Assembly (NCBI GenBank): GCA_963920635.1
Contig: OY987305.1
Location: 24,204,876 to 24,268,875, forward strand
Source of the DNA: Pseudeuparius sepicola
Taxonomy: Eukaryota; Arthropoda; Insecta; Coleoptera; Anthribidae
Reading direction: 5' to 3'
DNA length: 64,000 nucleotides
Positions 33,914 to 45,480 of the stretch are shown piece after piece. The first letter of the stretch is position 1; every line of letters starts with the position of its first letter. Under the pieces are notes generated by a model, which saw nothing but the letters and a program-made list of their open reading frames with translations, was not told the DNA's origin and did no database searches. Made by a program: the position numbers and the translations under genes.

Positions 33914-35593
33914 AGGGTGGCCCACCACCAATTGCATCGATCTATATATGGAAAACAAAAAGTAGGAAAATTCTGAAAATTTGGCACCTCACCAATGCCG
34001 ATGGGTGCTGCTCAACTAAAATATTTTGGTGAATTTGGAACTTCCGGTTATACCGGAAGTCGATATCAACTTACTTATCTCAAATGGAACACCTTGTATA
34101 TTATTGCATTTTTTGATTCTAGGCATCATTTTGGAACAAAAACATGCAACATGTCCTATGTCTAAATCCAACCGTTTTTGAGATATTTGCATTTTTCCGA
34201 AAAAAATTGGTGCACACCTAAAGTCAATTGGCAATTTATACGAGGAAACCGCGAAATTTCAAAACGAATTTTTGGCATCGTGTAACAGAAGCCCTGACCT
34301 AGTGAACGCTGCTGAGAAATAAATCCGTTCTTATACAGGGTGTGCACAAAATATGAATAAAAATTACATTCAAAATGTGCTTAAATCTCGAAATTTTCAA
34401 ATTTTTTAATGCGATCTTATTCACCACTAAAAATGATGACAACTTTGTGTAAGGTTTCCTATACCTAAATGCAGTAATTTTCGATTAATTTCGGAAAAAC
34501 CCACTGTTCGACCAATAAATGCGGGGTTTGCTTAACGCTTGGAAAATCATATTAGCCGTGGACGTTGAAAAGACAGAGTATGGGTGAAATTTGTGTTTAT
34601 GTAGTATTCTCTGTATTGAGGTTCTTGATAGGTATACCAGATTCCAGTGAACATTGTCTGACAGAATTTTCGGGAAAAAAGATTTTTCTCTGACACATCT
34701 ATACTGTTTAAAATTTTGTTTTATTTTTTAACTGTGTTTGGCGATGGTTTTGTTTTTGTGGATAGCGAGCCCCAAATGTATCGCACGTTCTTGATATTAC
34801 TTTGTTGCATTCTCCATAGATAATAAATAATCTTCGTTTGTGTAATTTAAGCGCGCCGGCATTATTCTTGACAATAATTTATAAACCAAGTAACATTTCC
34901 TCAGCCGCCATTGTCTTTTCAACGTCCACGGCTAATAATATGATTTTCCAAGCGTTAAGCAAACCCCGCATTTCATGGACAAAAAGTGGGTTTTTCGTAA
35001 ATTAATCGAAAATTACTGCATTTAGGTATAGGAAACCTTACACAAAGTTGTCATCATTTTTAGTGGTGAATAAGATCGCATTAAAAAAATAGGGGTTTAC
35101 ATTTGAAAATTTCGAGATTTAAGCACATTTTGAATGTAATTTTTATTCATATTTTGTGAACGCCCTGTATAAGAACGGATTTATTTCTCAGCAGAGATCA
35201 CTAGGTCAGGGCTTCTGTTACACGATGCCAAAAATTCGTTTTAAAATTTCGCGGTTTCCTCGTATAAACTGCTAATTGACTTTAGGCCTGCACCTGTAAT
35301 TTTTTTCGGAAAAATGCAAATATCTCAAAAACGGTTGGATTTAGACATAGGACATGTTGCATGTTTTTGTTCCAAAATGATGCCTAGAATCCAAAAATGC
35401 AATAATATACAGAGTGTTCCATTTGAGATAAGAAAGTTGATATCGACTTCCGGTATAACCGGAAGTGCCAGATCCACCAAAATATTTTAGTTGAGGAGCG
35501 CCCATCGGCATTGGTGAGGTGCCAAATTTTCAGAATTGTCCTACTTAGAGTTTTCCATATATAGATCGATGCAGTTCGTGGTGGGCCACCCTG
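33914..35593. mobile_element. Foldback element (1.68 kb) with CAGGGTGGCCCACC ends
   Basis: The terminus CAGGGTGGCCCACCACCAAT at 33914 is mirrored at 35593, with TA on both sides (33912-33913, 35594-35595). The arms are about 670-680 bp, so the whole unit could fold into one hairpin. The first bases CAGGGTGGCCCA are identical to the ends of the transposase-bearing element at 38686-41049. Small frames in the arms are repeat shadows. Confidence 0.92.
34336..35167. mobile_element. Inner foldback nested in the 33914-35593 hairpin
   Basis: CAGGGTGTGCACAAAATATG at 34336 is mirrored by CATATTTTGTGAACGCCCTG ending at 35167, flanked by TA. It is centred on the same axis as the outer palindrome. The loop (about 34580-34910) is unique sequence without an ORF. 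Either one palindrome was inserted into another, or inner and outer arms were duplicated together. Confidence 0.75.
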
Positions 35594-35595
35594 TA

Positions 35596-36264
35596 TTAAA
35601 TGAATTTTTTGTTCTCCTTTTTCCTTTCTGACATTAAGCTCACTTCAAATCTTATTGTAGTACTCACGCCGTGCTTGAGAATAATCAGTAAGAATTAAGA
35701 TACCACTGTTACTATTTTTTCTGACTTCTTCTTATTCTTCAAAATGCAAGATAGGTACGTCTTACCGGGAACATAAAGTAACATTCAGAGAACTCGTTTA
35801 TTATCTGTTCCAATGCAATGCCAACTTCTATGTTTAATTTAAATCTTGGGCTCTTGTGAACTTGGCTAGAATATATCTATCTGAATTCTAACCAATTTTT
35901 TAGTAATGTTTTCAAATCATTTAAAAAAATTGAAGTCTAAATTGAACACACGTGCCTAGAAAGATTTTTTCGATATTCTGAAAATAAAAAAATTTCATTT
36001 GTTATACATTTTTTGCTGGTCAAAATATCGAATAGAACAAATATATTATTGTTGCAAAAGAAAATAATACTGCTACGGCAAAACTAACATCACGAGCTTT
36101 CTTCTAATTTGCACTTTTGTGCGTATATGTTGCACTGATTTTAATGTCTTATACGTTACCAGCGCGCTTATACCATTAAGCAATTAGCTCACATACCACT
36201 TCAAAATCTCTCTAAGTCAAAAGTTAACATGGCGTCTATATTTCACTGACTTTTCCTGTTTTAG
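35596..36264. other. Probable intron sequence upstream of the EGF/LamG exon
   Basis: AT-rich sequence with no repeat partner. It ends in a polypyrimidine tract and acceptor (TTTTCCTGTTTTAG, AG at 36263-36264). Confidence 0.5.
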
Positions 36265-36826
36265 CAACCATAATGTCACCATCGAAGGAAAACAGGGCCT
36301 GCGAGTCAGACCCCTGCCTACATTTTGGGACGTGCATCGATCTTCCAGGAGAAACCTTTACTTGCATTTGTCCAGAAAATTTTACTGGAATCACGTGCGA
36401 GCTTGCAACTCCCAGGAATCTATATGAAACGCCAGCATTCAGTGGACGTTCCTACGTTGTCATGAAACCCATCGACGCGTACAACAAACTTACCATGGAC
36501 CTGGAGTTTGTTTCATACGCCTTCGATGGTATTCTTCTCTACAATTCAGAAATCGACACCGGACAAGGCGACTACATCGCCCTGGCGATCGTCGATGGCT
36601 TCGTGGAGTTCAAGTACAATTTGGGCCATGGACCTGTCGTGATGCGTTCCCAAGATCAGATCCAGCTCGGGCGGCAGCACAAGGTGGTCGTAAAGCGCTA
36701 TAACCGGGACGGAATGCTGAAATTAGACGATGGAGAGGAAATTTTGGCGCAAGCTAAGGGGACGATGAAGGCGCTGGATCTCAAAGAAGTCACTTACATC
36801 GGCTACGTTCCCTCGAATTACACCAC
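36265..36826 (+). CDS. Host-gene exon: EGF module plus laminin G domain (agrin/perlecan-type protein)
   Basis: A 562-nt open exon has an acceptor at 36263-36264 and a consensus donor GTAAGT at 36827-36832. It enters in phase 1 and leaves in phase 2. The first residues are a linker, then a six-cysteine EGF module (CX4CX5CX9CX1CX8C: ACESDPC, GTC, FTCIC, ITC). Then comes a laminin G domain with FSGRSYVVMKP, LEFVSYAFDGILLYNS, GDYIALAIVDGFVEFKYNLG and LDLKEVTYIGYVPSNY. The last strand of LamG is missing and must lie in a later exon. Such EGF-LamG pairs occur in agrin, perlecan, pikachurin and Eyes shut, extracellular proteins that bind receptors or glycans. I cannot choose the family member. The exon is GC-rich with even codon use, unlike the surrounding transposons, and has no lesions. 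An internal exon has no signal peptide. Confidence 0.9.
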
Positions 36827-36832
36827 GTAAGT

Positions 36833-37186
36833 ACACGGTCGGCGCAATTTGCCCTTGTAAATGTATGCGGTAGGATTAAGGCGGGAATTTCGAGCAGAGG
36901 CGAGGTGCAATTAAGTCACACGGGTAGGGGGTGAAGGGATAAGATTAGTCTCGAACTGTAAGGAAGACGTCATTAATTTTATAAAAATACCTTTAAACAT
37001 ATACCTAAATATGGATTTTTTGTTAAATTAATTTATTGTGCCCTATGGACAAATTCAGATTCAGTATGTAAATGATAAATTTTCGCCAAGTTCTGTGTTT
37101 GTTTTATCTGATTTATTTTTCTTATTTCTGTAATATATCATAAAATAAATGAGACAAACCATCCAAAGGACACCGCACAAATTATA
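36833..37186. other. Intron start
   Basis: Follows the donor site. No repeat or ORF that I can support. Confidence 0.5.
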
Positions 37187-37555
37187 CAGGTTGTTTCAAA
37201 ATTCAGTACAAAGATTTTAGGGCGTATTTTTGAGGCAAAAATAAGACTTTTTTTCCTACAAACATGTGTCCTAAAATGCACCCCCTCCGAGCTACAGTCA
37301 TCGTAATTTGCGCGAAAAATCGAATATTTTGAACCGTGCCTACATTGATTCATGAAATCTCCTGAAAATTTGCAAACTCCTGTTTCTTTTGCCTCAAAAA
37401 TGACGTAAACCTACTTTTGGGTGGGATTTAGGGGTCTACACTTTTTTTAGTTCGGAGGGGGAGCATTTTGGGACACATGGTTATAGAGAAAAAGTCTTAT
37501 TTTTGCATAAAAAATACGCCCTTAAAATCTTTCTACTGAATTTTGAAATACCCTG
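37187..37555. mobile_element. Foldback MITE (0.37 kb)
   Basis: CAGGTTGTTTCAAAATTCAG at 37187 is mirrored at 37555 (CTGAATTTTGAAATACCCTG), with TA on both sides. The arms are about 150 bp, with 'taagactttttt' near the centre. It lies in the intron of the host gene. Confidence 0.88.
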
Positions 37556-37576
37556 TATGTAATTTAGATTAAGTTA

Positions 37577-37920
37577 AACCAAAGTCTAGAAATAGTAAAG
37601 TCGGCTCACTCCTTTGTTCTCTTTGAAAAGCAAACAATTTTTTGCGACTGTTCGTAAATCAGCGTCACCTCGCACGCTTCGCATGTTACGAGGGCGACGA
37701 AACGAAATCGCCGTCAAGCTAGTTATACGGAGGCAGGTTCATATGGACTTTCCATTATTTACCAAAGTCTACAAATATTAGTATACCTATTCGTAGACTT
37801 TGGTACAACATTATTTGTGTAGTTAAGTATACCATTTTTGGTAGGTACAGTTAAATTAAAATACAAAGTAGCTATTACCAGAATCTACATAATTAGTAGG
37901 TATATCTGTAGACTTTGGTT
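37577..37920. mobile_element. Small TIR element with AACCAAAGTCTA ends
   Basis: AACCAAAGTCTA at 37577 and TAGACTTTGGTT ending at 37920. The same motif recurs twice inside (about 37762 and 37793, opposite orientations). It is non-coding and the superfamily is unknown. Confidence 0.6.
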
Positions 37921-38685
37921 GGAAAATGAATAAAAATGCATTTTTTTATGTTTTACGTTCATTTTTAATAAAGCTTAACAGAACATAAAGCAAAAAAAAA
38001 CATAAATAACAAATAAATATTTAACCACAAAGAGTTTAACTAACCATATCTACTTTTTCATCCTGTAGTAAACATTTTGATATTTAAATTGACATAAACA
38101 ATACAGAACAAAATAAGTGAATGACTCATCATCAAAATGTGCCTTGCAAATTCTTATAGGTTTATATGCCTCTTCATGTGGAATATTCGCAAATTTATGT
38201 TCTCCGATGAACCCTAAGGCATCCTTCCATTGCTGGCACCTTCAAATTTTCACTATTTTAATATTATATCTATATTATTCTTCAATTAATACCTAAGTAT
38301 TCAAATGTCACATAAAAATGTCTTAATTTTTGTAGGTAGGTACCTCAAACTCAATCTTTCCTTTCAGGGTCTTTAGGAAATGAAAAAAGGTAATATAGTC
38401 TTTTGAACTGGTTTTACAGCCATCCGCACTGCAGGCATCACTACAACCGTTGATTGAATTCCATCGACGCTACAACACAGTCACGGTCGGTCGGTAATAT
38501 TTTGCGGGCACCAGGTAGAATGCGAACGAACCACTCTCACCTACACTGTGTGAAACGTTTGTTTACAAAAGGCCGAGTGCGCGGACTTCTTAGTATATCT
38601 AAGGCAAAATTTTTACCAAAGGTCGCAAACTATAGGGTTAGCCAGAAATAAGGGGTCAATATTGAGAATATCTCGGTGGTATGTA
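37921..38685. other. Intron sequence, no gene recognised
   Basis: AT-rich sequence with a short GC-richer patch at 38415-38600. That patch was tested as an exon and rejected (see rejected list). Confidence 0.45.
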
Positions 38686-41049
38686 CAGGGTGGCCCATCC
38701 AGGCGGAAAAAGTGTGCTACGTGGAGACACGGTAACATAAAATCGTCATTCAAAAAATGAGATTGTAGTAAAAATTAAGGGGAATTCGAGGGTGTACCCT
38801 AATTTTGTATAGGGGGTCGGTAAAAAAGTTATCCCGAAAAAACATTTTTTGCAAAATAAAAAAAATATTTTTTGACCTACACATCCATTAGAGAACCTTT
38901 AAGTAGTATTCCCGAATATTCAGTTTTTTAATATAACTTCTGGTTATAGAGGAAATAAAAGTGGTTTTCTCTATTTTACAACTTACAGGATTCCTTTTTT
39001 AATTCTGAATCCAACGATATATAATTTGACCTATTTATCTCCAACCGTTTCCGACATATTTATCAGAGAAGCTCCATCAAACTAGATACATGGTCTCATG
39101 GTCGGTGTCTGATGTTCGATCTGAGTAGGTCAAACAATAAAACCAAATTTATGACAAATCAAGTCAGCCATGATAGTAAAACTGACAATCGAGTAGGCTG
39201 TCAATTCAATATTTCTATTTACGTGTCAGATTAGTCTAAAATTTTGTTGCTGAAGCTGTTAGTAGTTGCAGTTTAAAAAATGTTTTTGAAAGAAGAATGC
39301 TGTGATATTTTAGAGATCTTCATCAAAAATGATAAAAGATACGTAGAAACTTTGAGGGAGTATTCTCGTAAATATCCAAATAGAAATGTTCCGAGTGCTT
39401 CATTTATAATATATGTAAGCTGTATCGAAGCTTCAGATCGACAGGAAGTGTTATTAGCAAGAGAAAAACAGGGTTTAGAATTAGTGAGGACGAGAGAGAA
39501 CGAATTCTAAATTATTTCAGAAGAAATAATGAAAAATCTCAGAGAGATGCAGCGAGAGACTTGCAAATTCCCCGGTCTACAATACAAAGGGTAATGAAAT
39601 TAAGCAAATTTAAAGCCTTCAAAATATTACCTGTTCAAAGGCTATTCCCTGGAGATGCTGCAAGAAGACTGGAACATTGTCAAACAATGTTAAACTTTTA
39701 TTTTGCAAGAGGTGGAGCTGGATTTTTTAAACAAATTATTTGGTCCGATGAAGCTACATTTACAACGGCGGGAATATACAACCGGAAAAATAGTATATTT
39801 TGGTCTGTTGACAATCCACGGGCATTTCGTGAAGTTGTGAAATCCGGCAGAAATTCCGTGGGTGTTTGGTGCGGAATTGTGGGAAATTTTATAATGGGCC
39901 CTCTATTTTATTCAGGAAGTATGACAGGTTGGAAATACCTACATTTAATCCAGAACGAATCGGAACAATACTTTGACTAGTTGCCATTAATTTTTCTTAA
40001 CCAACTCCAAGAAAGACAATTAATATGGCAGCAAAATGGCGCTTCCTTCCATAACTGTGGGCCCATAATGGAATTTTTGAACAATTTGTTTGAAAATTGG
40101 ATTGGTAAACATGGAACGATAAGGTGGCCGCCACGTAGTCCAGATTTAACCCCCTTGGATTTTTTCTTGTGGGGGCATTTAAAAAATAAAGTTTATAAGA
40201 ACCGCCCCGAAAATGTTGAGGAGATTAAAAGACGAGTAAAATTAGAAATTGATAGTTTAAACAATCGTCCCTTAATCTTTGAAAATGTCCGAAAAAAATT
40301 CTTAAAAAGACTTAAGTTATGTGTAAATAATAATGGAAACCATTTTGAACATTTAATGTAAATGAACTTCTAACTAATTTTTAATAACTAATCATATTGT
40401 GTTGTTGTTATAATAAATATGACAGTAGTAAAAATAATAAATGTTTCATAATTTCCACGAGATTTTTAATTAAGTTGAATGCAGTTGAATGGCTATAGCC
40501 ACTTTAACATTCAGCCTACTCGCTTGTCAGTTTTATTATCATGGCTGACTTGATTTGTCATAAATTTGGTTTTATTGTTTGGCCTACTCAGATCGAACAT
40601 CAGACACCGACCATGAGACCATGTATCTAGTTTGATGGAGCTTCTCTGATCAATATCTCGAAAACGGTTGGAGATAAATAGGTCAAATTATATATCGTTG
40701 GATTCAGAATTAAAAAAGGAATCCTGTGATGGTTAAGAGAAATGTGTAAGTTGTAAAATAGAGAAAACCACTTTCATTTCCGCTATAACCGGAAGTTATA
40801 TTAAAAAACTGAATATTCGGGAATACTACTTAAAGGTTCTCTAATGGATGCGTAGGTAAAAAAATATATTTTTTTTATTTTGCAAAAAATGTTTTTTCGC
40901 GATAACTTTTTTACCGACCCCCGTATACAAAATTAGTGTACACCCTCGAATTCCCCTTAATTTTTACTACAACCTCATTTTTTGAATGACGATTTTATGT
41001 TAACCTGTCTCCACGTAGCACACTTTTTCCGCTTTGATGGGCCACCCTG
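38686..41049. mobile_element. Mariner-superfamily transposon with long TIRs (2.36 kb)
   Basis: CAGGGTGGCCCATCCAGGCG at 38686 is mirrored at 41049 (GCTTTGATGGGCCACCCTG). The inverted arms are about 530 bp (38686-39215 and 40512-41049). TA precedes the left end; the right flank is TT. Between the arms lies one transposase gene. The element sits in the host-gene intron on the same strand as the exons. Confidence 0.9.
39280..40361 (+). pseudogene. Mariner/Tc1-superfamily transposase, broken
   Basis: The start ATG at 39280 opens an N-terminal helix-turn-helix of the DUF4817 kind (ILEIFIKNDKRYVETLREYS). The frame shifts by one base near 39460-39480 and continues as DERERILNYFRRN, then RDLQIPRSTIQRV, a second helix-turn-helix. 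The DDE/D core follows: first Asp in WSDEATF, the second position in WQQNGAS (Asn where the family has Asp), and the third in PRSPDLTPLDFFLWG, with 40 residues between the second and third. A TAG at 39978-39980 interrupts the core and the frame reopens at once. The protein would cut and paste the element. Frameshift, stop and the Asp-to-Asn change each inactivate it. It resembles the insect TE family with a D-type third residue (DDxD). Confidence 0.9.
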
Positions 41050-41820
41050 TTCAAGCAGGTGTCCCAGGAAAAGCCAAACAAGGGGTTTGAAAAATAAAAA
41101 AAAATAGTTGAAATTTGACCATTTGGGATGCGAAATGGTCAAATTTCCCTGCTTCATTTGAAAGTAATTTCTGTTATATTTTGAGCTTCGAAAAATCATA
41201 AGGCATGAGGAAAAAATTTATTTTATGCATAGGTAAACTACCTTTTCCGTGCAAGATAAAGGACAATTTTACTAAGAAGTGTTCAGAATAAAGAATTATG
41301 CTCATGTACCTAACATGTTTTTTCTTTATGTTGCCAATTTTTAATTTTTAAATAGGCAAGTTGCCATTCTTCTGCAAGATACGGGAAATATTTATTCTAG
41401 AGAACTACACAGCGTCACATTCGTCAATCGACACTTTATTTTATTCAAGGCTAACGTGACGTTATTGCCTTTTCTGTGATATAAATCTTTATGATTAAAA
41501 TGGAAATATTGTCAAACATTTAATTCTAAATGACTTTTTCCCAATAACTTCTTTCTGTATATTTACAAATAAAGCTAGTTCACTCTTTCTACCATTTTGT
41601 TTTTGCTATTTTTCGAACACCCGGTGTAAGGACAGAAAAACGGCAAGCCCGTTTTTATGTGGTGTAAGTAATGTTAATTTTGTTATGCCAATATTTAAAA
41701 AACAATCAATACTTTTGACCAAGAATTACTTTTATCGGTAAGGTGAAAAATAAAACAAATAAATCTTCTCTTGGACACCACAACTGTGGACCTAGTGTAT
41801 ACTTACTATAACCAAAGATA
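41050..41820. other. Intron sequence, no gene recognised
   Basis: AT-rich, with no convincing exon and no repeat partner in the window. Confidence 0.45.
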
Positions 41821-42311
41821 CAGTGACCGGCAGAAAGTTGGACACAAATGGAAAACTTTTTTATTATTAATTTCTCAGAAAATTTTATTCTTGATAAAAG
41901 TTGGCGCATCATTTCAAACTCAAAACGCACATATCAAAATTTAAATACCTCTTTTTGGAGACGAGGTAGATTCAAAAATGTCAAAATAACTCAAGAGTAA
42001 AGTACCCTTATTTTTTAAAATACGGTAAAAAGTTACTTACAAAAGTTGTTTGTAATCAAAGGTGGATGTCAGATTTAAAGTCACAGCTACCTAATCAAAA
42101 AAAAAGAAATTTAACTTTTTTGTATTTTTTTCGACCACCCTGTGTATTACAAAAAAAAAACAAAATACCGCAAGCGCAACTTATCATCGGATAACACATG
42201 GATTTGCTACTAAACTTTAATTTTGTTCGATTAGCAGCTAGAAATTTAAATTAATCGAAATTAGAGTTTAAAAATATAAAATTTTTGTGTCCAACTTTCT
42301 GCCGGTCCCTG
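41821..42311. mobile_element. Tc1-like MITE (491 bp)
   Basis: CAGTGACCGGCAGAAAGTTG at 41821 and its inverse (CAACTTTCTGCCGGTCCCTG) ending at 42311, with TA on both sides (41819-41820, 42312-42313). It has no ORF. The right end lies 14 bp before the candidate exon acceptor. Confidence 0.9.
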
Positions 42312-42325
42312 TATATACAACCTAG

Positions 42326-42463
42326 ATACTCGGAGACCGAGCATCACGGGGGTCCGCCTTATGTCTCGCGATTTTCAAGCCGCCGCCGGCAAGAATCGCG
42401 GGACAACTGTGCCGACGGCAAGTTCGAGAGAGTCGAGGCGAGGCGGGAGTGGGACAGACAGAG
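42326..42463 (+). CDS. Candidate host-gene exon (charged linker, phase 2-2, 138 nt)
   Basis: It starts after an AG at 42324-42325 and ends at a donor GTATGT (42464-42469). The first base completes the split codon left by the 36265-36826 exon (AC plus A gives Thr), and the frame then stays open: YSETEHHGGPPYVSRFSSRR, then QESRDNCADGKFERVEARRE. It is GC- and CpG-rich in an AT-rich surrounding. Length 138 (46 x 3) with equal start and end phase means it could be a skippable cassette exon. It contains no recognised domain and does not look like the missing end of the LamG domain, so it may be an alternative insert or unrelated. The acceptor lacks a strong pyrimidine tract because the MITE ends directly upstream. 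Confidence 0.45.
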
Positions 42464-42469
42464 GTATGT

Positions 42470-43419
42470 TGACCGCCCGCACCAACTAATAATATCAGCA
42501 CAAAGTAGCAGGTATCCCGGTAAAGGTATTACCTACTCAGAACCTATGTGTCGTCAGTGGATTGAGCATTTCTATAAAATAATAGGGGTAGCACGTGGCG
42601 CAACGTAGGCAAAGTAGGCAAGTGTCTACATTGTAAAAACATAATAATGAAACATGCTGTCGATTATTTTTTATAAATCGCTCCACTCGTACTTCCATAT
42701 TACTACACGAGTGGAAAATTTTCTGTTCCGATAAAAAATGCGAAAAAACTTAATAATAGACACATAATCTTACCTACAATAGGTTCTGATTGATTTTTTA
42801 ATAGGTACTTAGTTTTTCAGGAAAGAGTAGTTTTTAGCGAACGATCTTAGTAGGTACAGGACGGTCCAATTTTACTATGCACTGGCTGTTATTTTCGTTT
42901 CAAATAAAAAGTCAATCGGCGCCAAGGACCCCTTAGAAAATATTGATTTTTCATATTCGAAGACATTAACGACAATGTAGTTGTACCATAAAAAAGGAGA
43001 GGATATGAAAAGGAACTGGCTTTTCGAATACCCACATGCTAGAAGCCGACAGGCATTTATAAATTCTTGAGACCAGTTAAAAATCACTTTTCCCGGAATA
43101 TCTACTTTGTCCTCCTGGTTTGGCAAATCATAATATTTTCCCAGATTTAACAACTATGTGATTTAATAACTACCATGCTTATAGCTGAAAAATACTGCAC
43201 GGTAATTTTTGACAAGATGAATTTTTTTTAAGTATACCAAAAAGTATGAACGGCAGTAGATCGTCAAAGTTCGGTACACAAGCAATGCTGTTCTTGGCAA
43301 GAGGCATATTTTCAAATTGGAAGTTGGCCTCTTGGATATTTTATTTCGACGACTTCAATGAGAGGGAGAGACATTGCTGAAGCGTTAAAAGAGGTTATTA
43401 CATTTATCAAAAATGCGGT
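42470..43419. other. Intron or intergenic sequence, no gene recognised
   Basis: No repeat partner or coding sequence. A short AT-rich run follows the putative donor. Confidence 0.45.
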
Positions 43420-43693
43420 ACAAAGTTCAAAAAATTGAATTTATAAAATTCCTTGTGAATGTGGAAAGTTCTATATTGGGGAGACTTATCAGGCAAAATC
43501 AAAATTGGAAATCAAAAATATGTGAACACAGTTTTAGTAACAATCATAGGATTTTGTGGGATAGATCCAAACCAAGTCTCAAAGAAGAAGTAGTAAACAG
43601 ACAAAAAATTAAAGAATCAGTATTTATTCTAGGAAATACGGACAACTGTGTTGCTGAATGTTCGTGGAATTCAGTAAAACATTATTGCTAATT
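43420..43693 (+). pseudogene. GIY-YIG endonuclease fragment of a Penelope-like element
   Basis: The DNA around 43437-43490 reads IYKIPCECGKFYIGET, the GIY-YIG nuclease start with its Cys pair. It then shifts frame and continues as SFSNNHRILWDRSK, RQKIKESVFI and DNCVAECSWNSVKHYC, ending at a stop at 43691. This order is the C-terminal endonuclease of Penelope-like retroelements. The reverse transcriptase part is absent. At least one frameshift and 5' truncation make it a relic. Confidence 0.8.
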
Positions 43694-44775
43694 ATTCAAA
43701 GAGAAATTAGTAGGTATAGATAATTAGATAGAACACGGAACAATATCAGACAGGTGGCTAGGCTATTGTTTCTGTTGTCATGACATTTTAACCTGACATT
43801 TATTAATCTGTCATTTCACTTTGACGTGATATGATCTTTGAGAAAGGAGGAAGATTTATTCTCCGTAAGCTCAGAAAACAAATTTGTTGAAGTTATTTTT
43901 CTAGTTACATGTTCAAAGTGTCGTTCATTTACTGTTAAGAATTTATGAATTTTCCAGGCAACTTGAAAAAGTTGTCTTTTAATCAGTTTGGTGGCGAAAA
44001 AGCCAATTAAAAAATTAAATGGATCTGTTTGCGCCACAAATAATTTTTAGTAAACACACGTAATCACTTTACTGAATTAATAAAAAGTAGTACGGTCCTG
44101 TGTAAAATTCAATTTTCTCCCACCTTCAATAGAAACCTTAACTGCAAGCAAAAATTATTTGTTCCACAGCAAATTTATTTTTAATTCAAAATTCAAAATT
44201 TTGAACAAGCTTTTTGAACTTAGGTTGTATTTATTGCACTATGAAATTCAAACAAATGGAACGTAGAAGTTAATTTTTTGTAATTAATTATTTCAATCGG
44301 TATACATAGGGGGTGACCCAGCCAAGGCTAACACTCCCCCTTATTTATTTACATCGTCATATGTTTTAGTTGAAGAAAATGTATTCCTAATTATCATTCC
44401 TAAATTTTCTAAATCTGCATACAGAAAAACAATGATTGTGTTCCTAATTGGCGAATTTGGCTCGGCTCGGCTAGGACGAGTGAACGTTGATGCCGCACAC
44501 GACACGGTGCATACAATGTCTATCATCCGCAGTTTTACGGCGGCGATGGTGGAACTACAGAAAATATAGCTTATTTAGGTATAATGCGATAATACGAGTA
44601 GTTTTGTTTCTAATGTGGTAATATGCACAGAGGACAGGGTCGGGCGGCAGTATCGTCAAGTTAATGACCGTTTCGCGAATTAAAATGAATGCAAGTACTT
44701 CCCCCAATTTTTTTCAGAAAATATAGTTTGATTTTTATATTTATTTATTTATTTTTATTTTCTGAATTTATATTA
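43694..44775. other. No gene recognised; one GC-rich patch
   Basis: Mostly AT-rich. Positions 44455-44560 are unusually CpG-rich and include a short open frame on both strands with no recognisable domain. Confidence 0.4.
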
Positions 44776-45480
44776 TACAGGGTTAGTCAGAATGTATAGT
44801 AAATACTTTAAAGGGGTGTTCGGCAGGTGGTTTTAAGGGGGTCTTACATATAAAATTTTTCGATTTGGGCTTTCCTTGCCAAGTTATTCGGGTCTACAGG
44901 GTGACCCAAAATTATTTTTTTTATTTATATCTCTATAACGGCCCTACTTAAAAATTTGAAATTTGGTATGTGTTACTTACTTACTCGAAGACGCCTTAGG
45001 GTAATGTATTCATTTACACAGTGCCCTAAAAAATGGTAAAAACTAACAACCCCTATTAATTTTTTTGCTCAAACTTTTTTGAGGTTATCTTTTTGGTCTT
45101 GCAGGTCCATCATTTCAGTGTATCTTTTTAATTTTACAACAAAAGTGTACTCTTGTTTCATAACGATAAAATCAACCGTTTGCGTTGAAATTTGCAAAAC
45201 GTGCCCCAAAACACCTGTTAGCTTCGAAACATAAAATTTTTACCTACCGCTTTCAAACGTTACAGATCGACGGTACATTCAAAATAAGGAAAAAAATACC
45301 AATTGGACGTTGGTCAAAACAGCATTGGTTTTCTTGAAAAATAGGGTGTTAAAATTTTGTGAAATTCAATCTTTTCCATTTTAAAAGCTAATAAGTTTTG
45401 GTACATTGTTCATAGGAATTTTTTTTCTCAGTTTAAATGGTACAGTGGACGTATTGAATCCTTAATATATTAAGAAAAAT
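44776..45480 (+). repeat. Dispersed repeat family F, copy 1 (with CAGGGTTAGTCAG start)
   Basis: Begins TACAGGGTTAGTCAGAATG and contains TTGAGGTTATCTTTTTGGTC, TTGCAGGTCCATCATTT and GTTTCATAACGATAAAATCAACC. The same blocks appear at 54130-54330 (+), 57870-58440 (+) and 59480-59640 (-). It also holds the unoccupied site TTTTGGTACATTGTTCATA at 45397-45415. No coding potential. Confidence 0.75.

Noticed and set aside
38415..38515. Possible exon between TTTTACAG and GTAATA
   Set aside because: In the phase required by the upstream LamG exon it hits a TGA after ten codons, and the other frame gives no recognisable domain or LamG ending.
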